A stretch of 64,000 nucleotides of DNA from Chryseobacterium gotjawalense (GCF_030012525.1 NZ_CP124855.1:62001-126000), one strand, 5' to 3'; positions 26,666 to 36,567 are shown, numbered from the stretch's first letter. Notes: generated from the letters alone by a model not told the origin. Translations and numbers: made by a program.

Positions 26666-28273
26666 TTATTTCTTAATAATTTTCTTGATATATTCGTTTG
26701 TTTCTGTCTGTACTTTCAGGAAGTACACTCCGCTGGCTAAATGCTCGACAGTATTCGTTTTCTCATTTTTCAATGTCTGAATTTTTCTGCCTAAAGTATC
26801 ATAAAGCTCTACTGAAATAATTTTTTCCTCAGTTTTAATGGTAAAAGATTTAGCAACTGGATTTGGATAAATTTCCAGGTTTGATTTTCTTCCGTTTTCT
26901 ACCACTGCTAAAGCTGCATTATTCCATGTTTTTCCAAAGTCCAAAATTCCATATCCTTTCTGAGCATCGCTGCCCGGATAAAGAGATGAATTTTGACGGA
27001 GAAGATTGCTTATTTCATCGACCTTTTTATTTGGCAACGCTTCTATCAGGCAGGCAACACCGCCCGCAGCTAATGGGGTGGCAAATGAAGTTCCGTTGCT
27101 TGTGGTGACAGAATTATTATAGCCCATGTACGTGGAAGTTCCTCTTGCGCTGGCGTCCGGTTTTATTTGTCCTAAAGCATTCGGGCCAAAAGAAGAAAAA
27201 GAAGAACTTCCTCCCGTAGAAGTCACGGCTCCAATCGTAAATACTTTTTCATTATCTGCTGGAGTGATGATGTATTTCCAAGGTTTCTGGGCTTCGTTTC
27301 CGGCAGCGGCCAGAACAAAAATTCCTTTCTCGGTGGCGATTTGTGCTGTTCTTGCGATGAATGAAGTGGTTCCGTTCATATCCGAATACAATAAATTATA
27401 ACGGGGATCATCGAAATCGTAGTAGCCCAGTGATGTGGTAATTAAATCCACTCCTTTCCGGTCCGCTTCTTCTGCTGCTTCAGTCCAGTAAAGCTGTTCT
27501 TCGGGAATTTCATTGTTAGCATCTTCAGTTGCATATAAATAGAAATCGGCATCCGGTGCAGTGCCTACAAAACTGTTTTCAACGTAGCCCGCAATCACTC
27601 CCAGACAGTAGGAACCGTGATTATTGAGTGAAGTATTATAAATGTCACTGCTTTTATTGATGAAGTTGTAGCCACCTTTAATCTGGCCGTTATCTCTCAT
27701 TCTGGCATAAACGGAACCCGTATTTACGGTCGGGAATCCGGTGTCAATCACTGCAATCGTAACTCCAGTTCCCGTAAAACCTGCGATATGCAGCGGACGG
27801 AGATTCACCTGATTGATCTGTGATAAGCCTAATCCATAGTTAAAAGTGGTTTTTCCTAAAGAATTATTAAACTCATCGAATTTATTAACTTTTTTTGTTT
27901 GTGCTTTTCCGCCGTTCGGATGTTTGATAAATTGCTCTACCGAAAGCACATACGGTTCGGTTTGCAGGTCCGCAATCTGTGCGGCGGTTGCATTCACGGC
28001 CACACCGTTCATCCATTTGGAATAGTCTTTTACCGTAAAACCCAGATTTGCAATATTCTGAATATAGGTGGGCTCAATCGGAGCATCCTGGTCATTCAGC
28101 GCGATTCCGTATTTCGTTCTTCTGTCGAGCGATTTCTGAGTTAATTCGGTAAGCGGATTTGCATAAAAGGCCGCTTTATTCGGTTTGTCTTTAAAGAATA
28201 CAAAAACAAGCTGCGTCTGCGCGTGCGTAAAAACAAAGAATAAAAGAATAAAAAAGGATATCAGTTTTCTCAT
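26666..28273 (-). CDS. S8 subtilisin-like serine protease with T9SS type A sorting domain
   Basis: This 535-residue secreted protease starts with a signal peptide (MRKLISFFILLFFVFTHA). A propeptide-like region (about 20-125) precedes the subtilase domain. The catalytic triad is seen as the Asp in AVIDTGFP, the His in NNHGSYCLGVIAG and the Ser in NGTSFATPLAAGG. The last ~75 residues (LEIYPNPVAKSFTI...LASGVYFLKVQT...KKIIKK) are a textbook type A C-terminal signal for type IX secretion, removed by PorU. The protein is therefore predicted to be exported across the outer membrane by the T9SS whose porU gene starts this window. Confidence 0.92.
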   Translation of the reverse strand: MRKLISFFILLFFVFTHAQTQLVFVFFKDKPNKAAFYANPLTELTQKSLDRRTKYGIALNDQDAPIEPTYIQNIANLGFTVKDYSKWMNGVAVNATAAQIADLQTEPYVLSVEQFIKHPNGGKAQTKKVNKFDEFNNSLGKTTFNYGLGLSQINQVNLRPLHIAGFTGTGVTIAVIDTGFPTVNTGSVYARMRDNGQIKGGYNFINKSSDIYNTSLNNHGSYCLGVIAGYVENSFVGTAPDADFYLYATEDANNEIPEEQLYWTEAAEEADRKGVDLITTSLGYYDFDDPRYNLLYSDMNGTTSFIARTAQIATEKGIFVLAAAGNEAQKPWKYIITPADNEKVFTIGAVTSTGGSSSFSSFGPNALGQIKPDASARGTSTYMGYNNSVTTSNGTSFATPLAAGGVACLIEALPNKKVDEISNLLRQNSSLYPGSDAQKGYGILDFGKTWNNAALAVVENGRKSNLEIYPNPVAKSFTIKTEEKIISVELYDTLGRKIQTLKNEKTNTVEHLASGVYFLKVQTETNEYIKKIIKK

Positions 28274-28359
28274 TTTGTTTCATTGTTAAATTGAAACAAA
28301 AATAGAAAAATGCTGAATATTTTCAGTGTTTTCTTTGAATATATTTTAATAGTCTTATT

Positions 28360-28605
28360 TAATATCGGTTTGTTTCCGTTTTTATTAATGTTGCATTTTC
28401 CGCCTCTTGATCCTGTGAGAACCTGATGTCCGTTATAAGTTCCTTTCATTTCCAGGGTTATACGGAGCAGAAGGTGCATCTTTTTTTGGTGTATTTTCTT
28501 TTTGTTTTGGTTGTTGGCGTGGTTGTGTCCAGAGTTTGTACAAAAAATCGGCGGTTCCGAATGCATTTATTAAAGCAATATAAGGAACAATTTTGTTGTT
28601 TTCAT
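28360..28605 (-). pseudogene. Broken small secreted protein with PBCV-basic-adaptor-like motif
   Basis: From ATG 28605 the frame reads MKTTKLFLILL, the start of a signal peptide, and then stops at TAATAA. A shifted frame continues with a Pro/Gln/Lys-rich stretch (LYKLWTQPRQQPKQKENTPK...APYNPGNE) and stops. The first frame then gives YNGHQVLTGSRGGKCNINKNG, which matches the short TGPRGG-type repeat of the PBCV-specific basic adaptor domain. The simplest reading is a small secreted protein gene with two frameshifts. Sequencing error would be the other explanation. It lies just upstream of the subtilase gene on the same strand. Confidence 0.5.
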
Positions 28606-28743
28606 GATCATTTTATTTACGTTAAAGATTAAAAATTTATCTCAAATTATTGAATAAGTATTTATTAATCAGAACATTAACCGTTTTTGTAGTAAATTAA
28701 AAAACATTAAAGAGATTTAGTTTTTTAAAAAACTTAATTTTAG

Positions 28744-28751
28744 TAAATTTG
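28744..28751 (+). promoter_or_regulatory. Putative -7 element of the DegT aminotransferase gene
   Basis: TAAATTTG is a perfect TAnnTTTG element 14 bp before the ATG. A TTTT at 28721-28724 is the best, weak, -33 candidate. Confidence 0.45.
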
Positions 28752-28765
28752 AGCAAATATTTTTT

Positions 28766-29890
28766 ATGAAAAAGATTCAGATGGTTGACCTGCAAAGTCA
28801 ATATTATAAGATAAAATCAGATGTAGATAATGCAATTCTCAATGTTTTAAATACCGCAGCATTTATTAATGGACCTGAAGTGAAATCTTTCCAGTCCGAA
28901 TTAGAAACTTATCTTGATGTAAAACACGTGATTCCGTGCGCGAACGGAACTGATGCTTTGCAGATCGCTTTGATGGCGCTTAATTTACAGGAAGGCGATG
29001 AGGTGATTACTGCGGATTTCACTTTTGCGGCGACCGTGGAAGTAATTCATCTGCTGAAGTTAAAAGCGGTTTTAGTCGATGTAGATTACGATACTTTCAC
29101 CATGGATTCTGAAAAATTGAAAGCAGCAATTACATCCAAAACGAAAGCGGTTATTCCGGTTCATTTGTTTGGACAGTGTTCCAATATGGAAGAGATTTTA
29201 AAGATTGCCAAAGAACACCATCTTGCTGTAATTGAGGATAACGCACAGGCCATCGGTTCTGAGTTTACCTTTTCAGATGGAACGGTGAAGAAATCAGGAA
29301 CCATGGGAATTATGGGGACAACTTCTTTCTTTCCTTCCAAAAACTTAGGTTGTTATGGCGACGGCGGCGCGATTTTCACCAATGATGATGAACTCGCACA
29401 CAAACTCCGAGGAATCGTGAATCATGGAATGTACGAAAGATATTACCATGATGAAGTGGGTGTGAATTCCCGTTTGGACAGTATTCAGGCGACGGTTTTA
29501 AGAAAAAAACTCACTTTACTGGATAATTATAACGAGGCCCGCAGAAAGGCTGCTGATTATTATGACGAAGCTTTTGCCGGAAACGAAAATATTTTAACAC
29601 CGAAAAGAGCAGAAAATTCTACCCACGTTTTTCACCAGTATACGTTAAGAATTCTGAACGGAAAAAGAAATGAACTGCAGCAATTTTTAGCAGAAAGAGA
29701 AGTTCCGGCAATGATTTACTATCCGGTAGCTTTAAGAAAACAAAAAGCCTATTTTCAGGAAAGTAATGATGCGGATTTTGTGAATACCGATCAACTGCTC
29801 GAGCAAGTGATTTCTTTGCCAATGCATACCGAACTGGAAGAAGAGCAGTTGAAATATATTACAGATGCGGTGCTGGAATTTATGAAATAA
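28766..29890 (+). CDS. DegT/DnrJ/EryC1/StrS family PLP-dependent aminotransferase
   Basis: This 374-residue enzyme transfers an amino group to a keto-sugar nucleotide, usually for LPS or capsule sugars. It shows the fold-type I landmarks CANGTDALQIALMAL (phosphate-binding region), VIEDNAQAIGS (Asp contacting the PLP ring) and TTSFFPSKNLGCYGDGGA, where the Lys of SKNL forms the Schiff base. The C-terminal half (GVNSRLDSIQATVLRKKL) is typical. The exact sugar cannot be told. It is followed 59 bp later by galE on the same strand, which supports surface-sugar synthesis. Confidence 0.9.
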   Translation: MKKIQMVDLQSQYYKIKSDVDNAILNVLNTAAFINGPEVKSFQSELETYLDVKHVIPCANGTDALQIALMALNLQEGDEVITADFTFAATVEVIHLLKLKAVLVDVDYDTFTMDSEKLKAAITSKTKAVIPVHLFGQCSNMEEILKIAKEHHLAVIEDNAQAIGSEFTFSDGTVKKSGTMGIMGTTSFFPSKNLGCYGDGGAIFTNDDELAHKLRGIVNHGMYERYYHDEVGVNSRLDSIQATVLRKKLTLLDNYNEARRKAADYYDEAFAGNENILTPKRAENSTHVFHQYTLRILNGKRNELQQFLAEREVPAMIYYPVALRKQKAYFQESNDADFVNTDQLLEQVISLPMHTELEEEQLKYITDAVLEFMK

Positions 29891-29949
29891 ATCCGGCTCA
29901 AATATTCATCGATAATCTTACACCCATCATCAAACATCCATCATCCAGC

Positions 29950-30969
29950 ATGACCATACTCGTAACAGGCGGACTAGGCTACATCGGCTCACACACCGTT
30001 GTAGAACTTTTACAAAATAATTTTCAAGTCATTATTGTCGATGATTTATCGAATTCAGAAAAGTTTATTCTCGATAATATTGAGAAGGTTGCCGGAAAAA
30101 GACCCGTTTTCTTTCCGTTCGACCTTAAAAGAAAAGAATTGCTTTCTCAGGTTTTTGATGCTTACGAAATTGATGGCTGTATTAATTTTGCTGCGTTTAA
30201 AGCAGTAGGAGAGAGCCAGGAAAAACCGCTGGATTATTATGAAAACAATCTGTTTTCTTTAATAAATATCCTTCAGGAATTTAAAAAAAGAAATATTTCC
30301 AACTTTATTTTCAGTTCTTCCTGTACAGTTTACGGACAGGCCGACGAACAGCCGATTGACGAGAATACGCCGCTCAAAATGCCGGAATCATCTTATGGAA
30401 AGACCAAACAAATGGGCGAGGAAATTCTGAAAGATTTCGCAACGGCTTACCAAAAAAAGGTTTCTCTGCTTCGGTATTTTAATCCGATCGGTTCTCATCC
30501 CTCTGCATTGTTAGGAGAATTGCCGATTGGTATTCCCAATAATTTAGTTCCTTATGTCACACAAACTGCGTCGGGAATTCGTGAGAAATTATCAATCTGG
30601 GGAAATGATTATGATACAGAAGACGGAACGGCGGTTCGGGATTATATTTATGTGGTCGATCTCGCAAAAGCGCACGTGAAAGCTTTGCAGAAATTAATGG
30701 CAGAAAATGAAGAAACCGTAATCGATATTTACAATTTAGGTACAGGAAAAGGATCTTCAGTTTTAGAAGTCGTGGAAGCTTTTGAAACAGCGAACGATGT
30801 GAAAGTTCCTTATCAGATTTGTGAAAGAAGAGCGGGTGATATTACGATTGCTTATGCCAACGCTGATAAAGCTGAAAGAGAACTCGGCTGGAAGGCTGAT
30901 ACTTCTTTAGAAGAAGCTTTAAGAACCACTTGGGAATGGCAGAATTATCTTGTGAGTAGGGAATTATAA
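29950..30969 (+). CDS. galE: UDP-glucose 4-epimerase GalE
   Basis: This 339-residue extended short-chain dehydrogenase interconverts UDP-glucose and UDP-galactose. It shows the NAD+-binding motif TGGLGYIGSH at the N terminus, the catalytic SSSCTVYG with Ser, YGKTKQMGE with the Tyr/Lys pair, LRYFNPIGSHPSALLGE, and the C-terminal RRAGDITIAYANADKAERELGW. The length matches GalE. It forms a likely operon with the upstream aminotransferase and ends before a strong bidirectional terminator. Confidence 0.93.
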   Translation: MTILVTGGLGYIGSHTVVELLQNNFQVIIVDDLSNSEKFILDNIEKVAGKRPVFFPFDLKRKELLSQVFDAYEIDGCINFAAFKAVGESQEKPLDYYENNLFSLINILQEFKKRNISNFIFSSSCTVYGQADEQPIDENTPLKMPESSYGKTKQMGEEILKDFATAYQKKVSLLRYFNPIGSHPSALLGELPIGIPNNLVPYVTQTASGIREKLSIWGNDYDTEDGTAVRDYIYVVDLAKAHVKALQKLMAENEETVIDIYNLGTGKGSSVLEVVEAFETANDVKVPYQICERRAGDITIAYANADKAERELGWKADTSLEEALRTTWEWQNYLVSREL

Positions 30970-31032
30970 AAAGCTCACTGATTTACCGGATTTTTCTGTT
31001 GTAAAATTTCATCCATCAGAAAAGTTCAGATC

Positions 31033-31073
31033 AAAAAAAATCCTGAAAAATTAATTTCAGGATTTTCTTTTTT
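31033..31073. terminator. Bidirectional terminator between galE and a receptor gene
   Basis: Perfect arms AAAATCCTGAAA and TTTCAGGATTTT lie around loop AATTAA, with A-run and T-run flanks. Confidence 0.85.
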
Positions 31074-31116
31074 TATGCTTTTTACACCGTACATTTTTAC
31101 GTTGTACCGTTAAAAT

Positions 31117-33642
31117 TTACATTGGTGGACCTTGGTCATCAGCACCCTGGCTGTTGGCATTGATGTCTTTTTTCTTTTTAGGTGCGTCAATTTTTTCACC
31201 TTGTTTGAACCGGTAAGTCAAAGAGATATTGAAGGTTCTCGGACTCCAGCGCATATAAGAATCTCTTTCGTATCCAGGACCCAAACTGGTGGTGTTTCTA
31301 CCTCGGGTTCCTAAGATATCCTGAATGTTAAACGCGATTGTTCCATTGTTTTTCCAGATGGTTTTGTTGGCACCGAAATTTAAAACATACATGTCTTTAC
31401 TTGTGCTGGAAGCGGTTTTTTCTCCACCCCGGTAGAAACCTTGCAGCTGCATATTCAGTGTTTTATCGATTTTGAAACTGTTGGTTAATCTGAGTCTTGT
31501 AGAGAAACCTGAGCCCTCAAAAGAAAGAGGAGTCTGCATTCTCGATGGGTCGAAATAGGAACCTTCTGATTTGTATCCGTAAAGATCAGCACTTGCCATA
31601 ATTTTATACCAAGGGAAAAGATCGGCAGTTAAATTTAAATCTAAACCATAGTTCGCCTGATTGCCTACATTGTAAGGGCTTGTCACCAAAACATCAGAAC
31701 CAATAGATTGACTTAGCAAAACAAATTTCACATCATCCGTTGTTTTTCTGTAATACAAAGTTGGATTGATGGTGAATTTTTTCTTCTGAACCGCATAACC
31801 CAATTCAAAAGAGTCTACGTATGACGGATTTAAGTCTTCATTACCACGGAATAAATTCTGGCGGTTTGCCAAAGATGTTGGGTAAGGAATCAAAAACCAG
31901 GAACGCGGTCTGTTGATTCTTCTGGAGTAATTTAAAAGCAACTGATCATTGCGGTCTCCTCCTAAATCGTAACTCAAAAATACGCTCGGGAAAAAGCCGG
32001 TATAATCTTTCTTTTTGTTAGACGTATTTCCGCTTAAACTTTGATATTCAATATTGATGTTTGAATTTTCCGCTCTTAAACCTAACTGGTAACCTAACTT
32101 ATCAAATTTACTTTTGAACTGAGCATAACCAGCATTGATTGTTTCATCATAAACCGTGTTGCCACTATATGCATCTACAATTCCGAATTTTAAATTGAGA
32201 TCGGTTTCGCTATTAAGGAAATCATAATCATTCGTATTCCGGTCAATTCTATAACCTGCCTCTAATTTTGATTTTTCACCAAGTGGCAATTCGTAATCCA
32301 CTTTACCGATTACTGATTTATTAACCGTATTGTTATTTCCTAAAGTTCCGTATCCAAAAACCGACTGATTATATTCTTTGGAATCTTCGGTGGATTTATT
32401 ATTGCTTCTTTGTAAACTTAAGGAAAGAGCAATATTATGTCCGTTGCCATTAAACTTATGATCCAAGCCAACATCTCCCTGCAAAGAAAGGTTCGAACTG
32501 TTTCCCAGAGCCTTGGTTTGCGAATAGCTGTTTAAAACTCTTGCCGCATCATAATTGATGTTATCAACTTTATTATCGCTGTTGCTAGAGAAATTACGAA
32601 TCATTCCCGACAGATTGAATGACGTTTTTTCTGTTAAATCAACATTAAAACCTGCAGTCGCATTGTAATTATTGCTTTCGCTTTTGTTACGGGAATTCTG
32701 TTCAAAATATCTTGTCGTTGCCAGGGTAAGAGGGTCAAAGAACCGGGTGTCGCTATCGCTTTTACCTTCTCCTTTCCGGTAACCGCCGCCACCATTAAGG
32801 AACCAGGTCCAGTCGCCTTTTTTCCAGCTGAGGTTGGTATTTAAACTGGTCGTTGGTAAATAACCTAAACTTCCGACCACACTTCCGTTGAAGCCCATCC
32901 CTTTGGATTTCTTTAAAATGATATTTAAAATACCTGCAGTTCCGCTCGCTTCAAATTTTGAAGAAGGGTTGGTAATGACTTCAATTCTTTCGATTTGATC
33001 TGCCGGAATAGATTGCAGTGCATTCGCGCCGCTGTCGATTCCAAGTAAAGCAGATGGTTTTCCATTGATAAGGAATTTTACGTTAGAGTTTCCGCGCATA
33101 GAAACGGTACCGTCGGTATCTACGCTTACGGAAGGAACGTTGGTTAAAACATCCTGTAAGTTTCCTCCTTTACTGATGATGTCTGTAGACGGGTCATATA
33201 CTTTTTTGTCGAGTTCTACCCGGTAAGGTTTCGTAGAAGCTGCGGTAATAGTTACTCCTTCAATATCCTGGGTTTTCCCATTGGTTGAAGAGCTTTCAGA
33301 TATAACGGTGAAATTTCCAAGATTACCGGCAGCAGAAATTTGCTTATTCAACATGCTTTTTTTAAAGTCAATTGCTTCGATGCTGATGTCGTAGTTTCCG
33401 GGAGACAGCTGAAGTTGATAAGCTCCTTTTTCATCGGTTAACGCTGCGTCACTGAAAAGTTTGTTGGCTTTGTTGCTGAAGGTTACCGAAGCGTAAGGAA
33501 CGGCGTTGTTTTGTTGGTCAACAATTTTTCCGCTTACATTTACTTTCTGCTGTGCAAACGCCAAACTCGCTGCACCCAACACGAACGACAGTCCTAATGT
33601 TCGTTTTTTGATAATTGATGAAATCTCAATTTTGTTCGTCAT
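31117..33642 (-). CDS. TonB-dependent outer-membrane receptor with CarboxypepD_reg-like N-terminal domain
   Basis: This 841-residue protein starts with a signal peptide (about 30 residues, ending SLAFAQ). A carboxypeptidase-regulatory-like beta domain follows (VNVSGKIVDQQNNAVPYASVTF). The plug domain shows GGNLQDVLTNVPSVSVDTDG and the MRGNSNVKFLINGKPS block. The rest alternates beta strands of an outer-membrane barrel of the OMP_b-brl_3 type and ends in a charged, Gln/Gly-rich tail. The ligand is unknown. No SusD partner lies next to it. Confidence 0.88.
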   Translation of the reverse strand: MTNKIEISSIIKKRTLGLSFVLGAASLAFAQQKVNVSGKIVDQQNNAVPYASVTFSNKANKLFSDAALTDEKGAYQLQLSPGNYDISIEAIDFKKSMLNKQISAAGNLGNFTVISESSSTNGKTQDIEGVTITAASTKPYRVELDKKVYDPSTDIISKGGNLQDVLTNVPSVSVDTDGTVSMRGNSNVKFLINGKPSALLGIDSGANALQSIPADQIERIEVITNPSSKFEASGTAGILNIILKKSKGMGFNGSVVGSLGYLPTTSLNTNLSWKKGDWTWFLNGGGGYRKGEGKSDSDTRFFDPLTLATTRYFEQNSRNKSESNNYNATAGFNVDLTEKTSFNLSGMIRNFSSNSDNKVDNINYDAARVLNSYSQTKALGNSSNLSLQGDVGLDHKFNGNGHNIALSLSLQRSNNKSTEDSKEYNQSVFGYGTLGNNNTVNKSVIGKVDYELPLGEKSKLEAGYRIDRNTNDYDFLNSETDLNLKFGIVDAYSGNTVYDETINAGYAQFKSKFDKLGYQLGLRAENSNINIEYQSLSGNTSNKKKDYTGFFPSVFLSYDLGGDRNDQLLLNYSRRINRPRSWFLIPYPTSLANRQNLFRGNEDLNPSYVDSFELGYAVQKKKFTINPTLYYRKTTDDVKFVLLSQSIGSDVLVTSPYNVGNQANYGLDLNLTADLFPWYKIMASADLYGYKSEGSYFDPSRMQTPLSFEGSGFSTRLRLTNSFKIDKTLNMQLQGFYRGGEKTASSTSKDMYVLNFGANKTIWKNNGTIAFNIQDILGTRGRNTTSLGPGYERDSYMRWSPRTFNISLTYRFKQGEKIDAPKKKKDINANSQGADDQGPPM

Positions 33643-33717
33643 ATTTTTAGTTTAAACTATACTGATTACTTTTTTTAACTAAAGTTAAATTAAATGTTTG
33701 TTTTATTTTTTAATTTT

Positions 33718-33750
33718 AAGAAATCCCAGACTTTTCATTTGGGATTTTGG
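33718..33750 (-). terminator. Hairpin after mltG
   Basis: AAATCCCA and TGGGATTT pair on the minus strand between the mltG stop and the receptor gene. The T-run is poor, so this may be a weak terminator. Confidence 0.5.
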
Positions 33751-33762
33751 TAAAGCCTTACT

Positions 33763-34800
33763 TTATTGAATGTTTTTAGAATTCAGCCAGTCTTGGTATT
33801 TTTTCGCATTCACGGCGTGCTCGGCTGCGCTTGCTGTAAATTTATGAAAGCCGAACCGGTCTGGATCTGCACACATATAAATAAAATCATTGTGCCCGGC
33901 ATTTAAAACCGCATCCACGGAATTTTTATCGACCATACAAATCGGTCCAGGAGGGATTCCTGCCGAGAAATAAGTGTTATAAGGAGAGGGTTCCCGCAAA
34001 TGTTTGTAGAAAACTCTTTTTAGTGTTTCGCCCTGAAAATTATTGGCTTTACTTACGGCGTAAATTACGGTAGGATCGCTCTGTAATTTCATGCCTTTGT
34101 GGTATCTGTTCAGGTACAAACCGGCCACGGTTTTCATTTCGTCCGGTTTGCCGCCGGTTTCTTTATACACTAAAGAAGCCAATGCGTAAATTTGATTACG
34201 GCTTAATCCTGATTTCTGTTCTTTCGCTTTTCTTTCGGCAGTCCAAAAACGGTTGTAATCTTTTTCAAATTTTTTAAAAAATTCTTCGGGTGTTACCGTC
34301 CAGAAAAAGTTATAGGAGTCGATGAAGAAATATTTTTTTAAATCTTCGGCATTGTTAAATCCTTTTTGGACCGCAATTTTATTTAAATCATCTGCAAACC
34401 GTAAAGAATCGAGTTCTGTCTTTTTTGCGACTTTCCCGATCATTTGATAGACCGTATAAAAATCTCCGATCCGGAAGGTATTTTCGGTTTGGTTGCCGGC
34501 TTTAATCATATTGACCAAATCAGTGTTATTGGCGCCGGATTTTATCCGGTACCGCCCGGCCTGGAAAAAACGGTTCATGCCTTTGGTTTTGGCAACTTCT
34601 TCAAACTGTTCTTTGTTTTTCAAATAAGGGGCAATGGAATCTAAAATAGAGTTGAAATTGGCCGAATGAGGAATCAAAACATAACCTTCTTTGCTTACAT
34701 TATTTCCGTAAAATTTCTTATAATACTGAATACCGAAATAGCCAGCAATTAAGAAAATGATGAATATGATGACGGAAATTATTCCCTTGCTTTTTTTCAT
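33763..34800 (-). CDS. mltG: Endolytic murein transglycosylase MltG
   Basis: This 345-residue protein starts with one N-terminal membrane helix (GIISVIIFIIFLIAGYFGIQYY), followed by a periplasmic YceG/MltG domain. The catalytic Glu sits in YALASLVYKETGG, and the typical VAGLYLNRYHKGMKLQSDPT and PSPYNTY...GIPPGPI blocks follow. MltG cuts nascent glycan strands and is thought to set their length. The gene is 19 bp downstream of dapF on the same strand, so both may be one transcript with pnuC. Confidence 0.92.
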   Translation of the reverse strand: MKKSKGIISVIIFIIFLIAGYFGIQYYKKFYGNNVSKEGYVLIPHSANFNSILDSIAPYLKNKEQFEEVAKTKGMNRFFQAGRYRIKSGANNTDLVNMIKAGNQTENTFRIGDFYTVYQMIGKVAKKTELDSLRFADDLNKIAVQKGFNNAEDLKKYFFIDSYNFFWTVTPEEFFKKFEKDYNRFWTAERKAKEQKSGLSRNQIYALASLVYKETGGKPDEMKTVAGLYLNRYHKGMKLQSDPTVIYAVSKANNFQGETLKRVFYKHLREPSPYNTYFSAGIPPGPICMVDKNSVDAVLNAGHNDFIYMCADPDRFGFHKFTASAAEHAVNAKKYQDWLNSKNIQ

Positions 34801-34819
34801 AAATCTGAAATGATCTATT

Positions 34820-35596
34820 TTATAAATTTATTTTTCCTTTGAAAACCTGTTTTGCGGGTCCTTCTAACCAAATGTTTTTGAAAGATGATCCAGCCTGCTC
34901 TGCATAAACTTTCAGGTTTCCACCCAATACTTTCACTTTTACGGAAGGTTTGTTTTTACCCTGCAGAAAAACAAGTGCCGCCGCTGTTGCTCCTGTTCCG
35001 CAGCTGAAGGTCTCGTCTTCGACACCTCTTTCATAGGTTCTTATGAAGATTTCGTCCTCAGAAATTTCTTCCACGAAGTTCACATTGATTCCTTCCTGAC
35101 AATAAGACGCAGAATTTCTGATTTTGTTACCATTTTCGAAAACTTTATAATTCTTTAACTTTTCAACAAACGTTACAAAATGCGGAGAACCCGTATTCAA
35201 CTCGAAATTTCCGTCGATATTTTTTATGGCATCCACGTCGATCATTTTAAGTTTAATGATGCCGCTGTTGATTTCGGCTTCATGTAAACCGTCAATGGCG
35301 CTGAAGGTGGTGAAATCCTCAAAAACATCCAGAAAATGAGCAAAAGCAACAAGACATCTTCCGCCATTTCCGCACATCGTGCTTTCGTTTCCGTCGGAAT
35401 TATAATAGACCATTTTGAAATCGGCTTTTTCATCATTTTCCAACAAAATCAGTCCGTCGCCACCGATGCCAAATCGGCGGTCGCAGAGCTTTTCGATGAT
35501 TTCTTTCTCTTTAGGAAACTGTAAATCGCGATTGTCGATCATTACGAAATCGTTGCCTGTTCCCTGATATTTATAAAATTCAATGGTATTTTGCAT
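34820..35596 (-). CDS. dapF: Diaminopimelate epimerase
   Basis: This 258-residue cytoplasmic enzyme converts LL- to meso-diaminopimelate for lysine and peptidoglycan synthesis. It carries both catalytic Cys blocks, STMCGNGGRC near residue 72 and ETFSCGTGATA near residue 198, plus the N-terminal KYQGTGNDFVMID. The length fits DapF. It lies between pnuC and mltG, all on the minus strand. Confidence 0.94.
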   Translation of the reverse strand: MQNTIEFYKYQGTGNDFVMIDNRDLQFPKEKEIIEKLCDRRFGIGGDGLILLENDEKADFKMVYYNSDGNESTMCGNGGRCLVAFAHFLDVFEDFTTFSAIDGLHEAEINSGIIKLKMIDVDAIKNIDGNFELNTGSPHFVTFVEKLKNYKVFENGNKIRNSASYCQEGINVNFVEEISEDEIFIRTYERGVEDETFSCGTGATAAALVFLQGKNKPSVKVKVLGGNLKVYAEQAGSSFKNIWLEGPAKQVFKGKINL

Positions 35597-35685
35597 AAAA
35601 TTAAAAGTTTTTTTTAGCCTCCTGTTTTTGGGACATCAAAGATACTCAAAACTTTATCATTGAACCGGGAACGTCATCGTTAAAA

Positions 35686-36357
35686 TCAGTTGCTGTGATT
35701 GGACTGGTGGTGCTTTTTCCATTCGGTGTATCCGATAACGGCCATGGCAGTAAATACCAAATATTGAATGGAAGTGATTCCCAAACCTTTGTAAATCATC
35801 ATCGGAATGCAAATAAGATCACCGACAATCCAGAAGATCCAGTTTTCAATTTTGCGTTTTGCCATTAACCACATTCCGACCAGGAAAATCGCGGTTGTGA
35901 AAATATCCAGCCAGTTTGCCCAGTCGAGATGATATAATCCCAACTGTACATTTTCCATTGAAAAATGATTGTCAATGTACGGTTTGTAAAAATATACGGT
36001 GGTGACCAAAATCAAACTGACGAAAAATAAAATTCCGGAAAAAATCCATTCTTTTTTGTGCGCCCATGAAACGGAAACGTGCACGTGGTCTTCGGAACTT
36101 TTCGCCCATAAAATCCAGCCGTAAACACTCATTACGGTATAGTAGAAATTAATCATCGTATCGCCGAGCAGTCCGAAATTGAAAAGAATGTAAACGTAAA
36201 GTGCGGTAGAAATTATCCCCGTAGGGTACACCCAAATGTTTTTTTTAATGGAAAAATACACACTCAAAACCCCGAAAATGGTGGCGATCGCTTCGAGCAC
36301 AATTTGAAAGGTGTCGTATGATTCATAAGGCTGCAGGAAGAGATCGTGGAAATTCAT
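35686..36357 (-). CDS. pnuC: Nicotinamide mononucleotide/riboside transporter PnuC
   Basis: This 223-residue protein has about seven hydrophobic segments. The family blocks include VLSVYFSIKKNIWVYPTGIIST, INFYYTVMSVYGWILW and GMWLMAKRKIENWIFWIVGDLICIPMM. PnuC is a facilitated diffusion channel for nicotinamide riboside feeding NAD synthesis. I saw no riboswitch-like structure in its leader. It lies 89 bp upstream of dapF. Confidence 0.9.
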   Translation of the reverse strand: MNFHDLFLQPYESYDTFQIVLEAIATIFGVLSVYFSIKKNIWVYPTGIISTALYVYILFNFGLLGDTMINFYYTVMSVYGWILWAKSSEDHVHVSVSWAHKKEWIFSGILFFVSLILVTTVYFYKPYIDNHFSMENVQLGLYHLDWANWLDIFTTAIFLVGMWLMAKRKIENWIFWIVGDLICIPMMIYKGLGITSIQYLVFTAMAVIGYTEWKKHHQSNHSN

Positions 36358-36567
36358 GAGTTCAAAGATAATAATTTCGCTGAAAGCGGTTTTGCTTTTA
36401 TGGTGAATTTATCAGGTACTGCATTTATTAACGATGATATTTTGAGCCCGTCTATCAAAAAAAACAATAATTTTATGCTGCTGAATCTTTTTTTAATTTA
36501 AAATAGGGCAAAACCCTCACTTCATCGGAAACCGACCTTCTAAAAAACAAATATGAGGGATTAAAAG

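Noticed and set aside
36358-36560. Riboswitch upstream of pnuC
   Set aside because: I could not find any conserved riboswitch core or a clear expression-platform hairpin.
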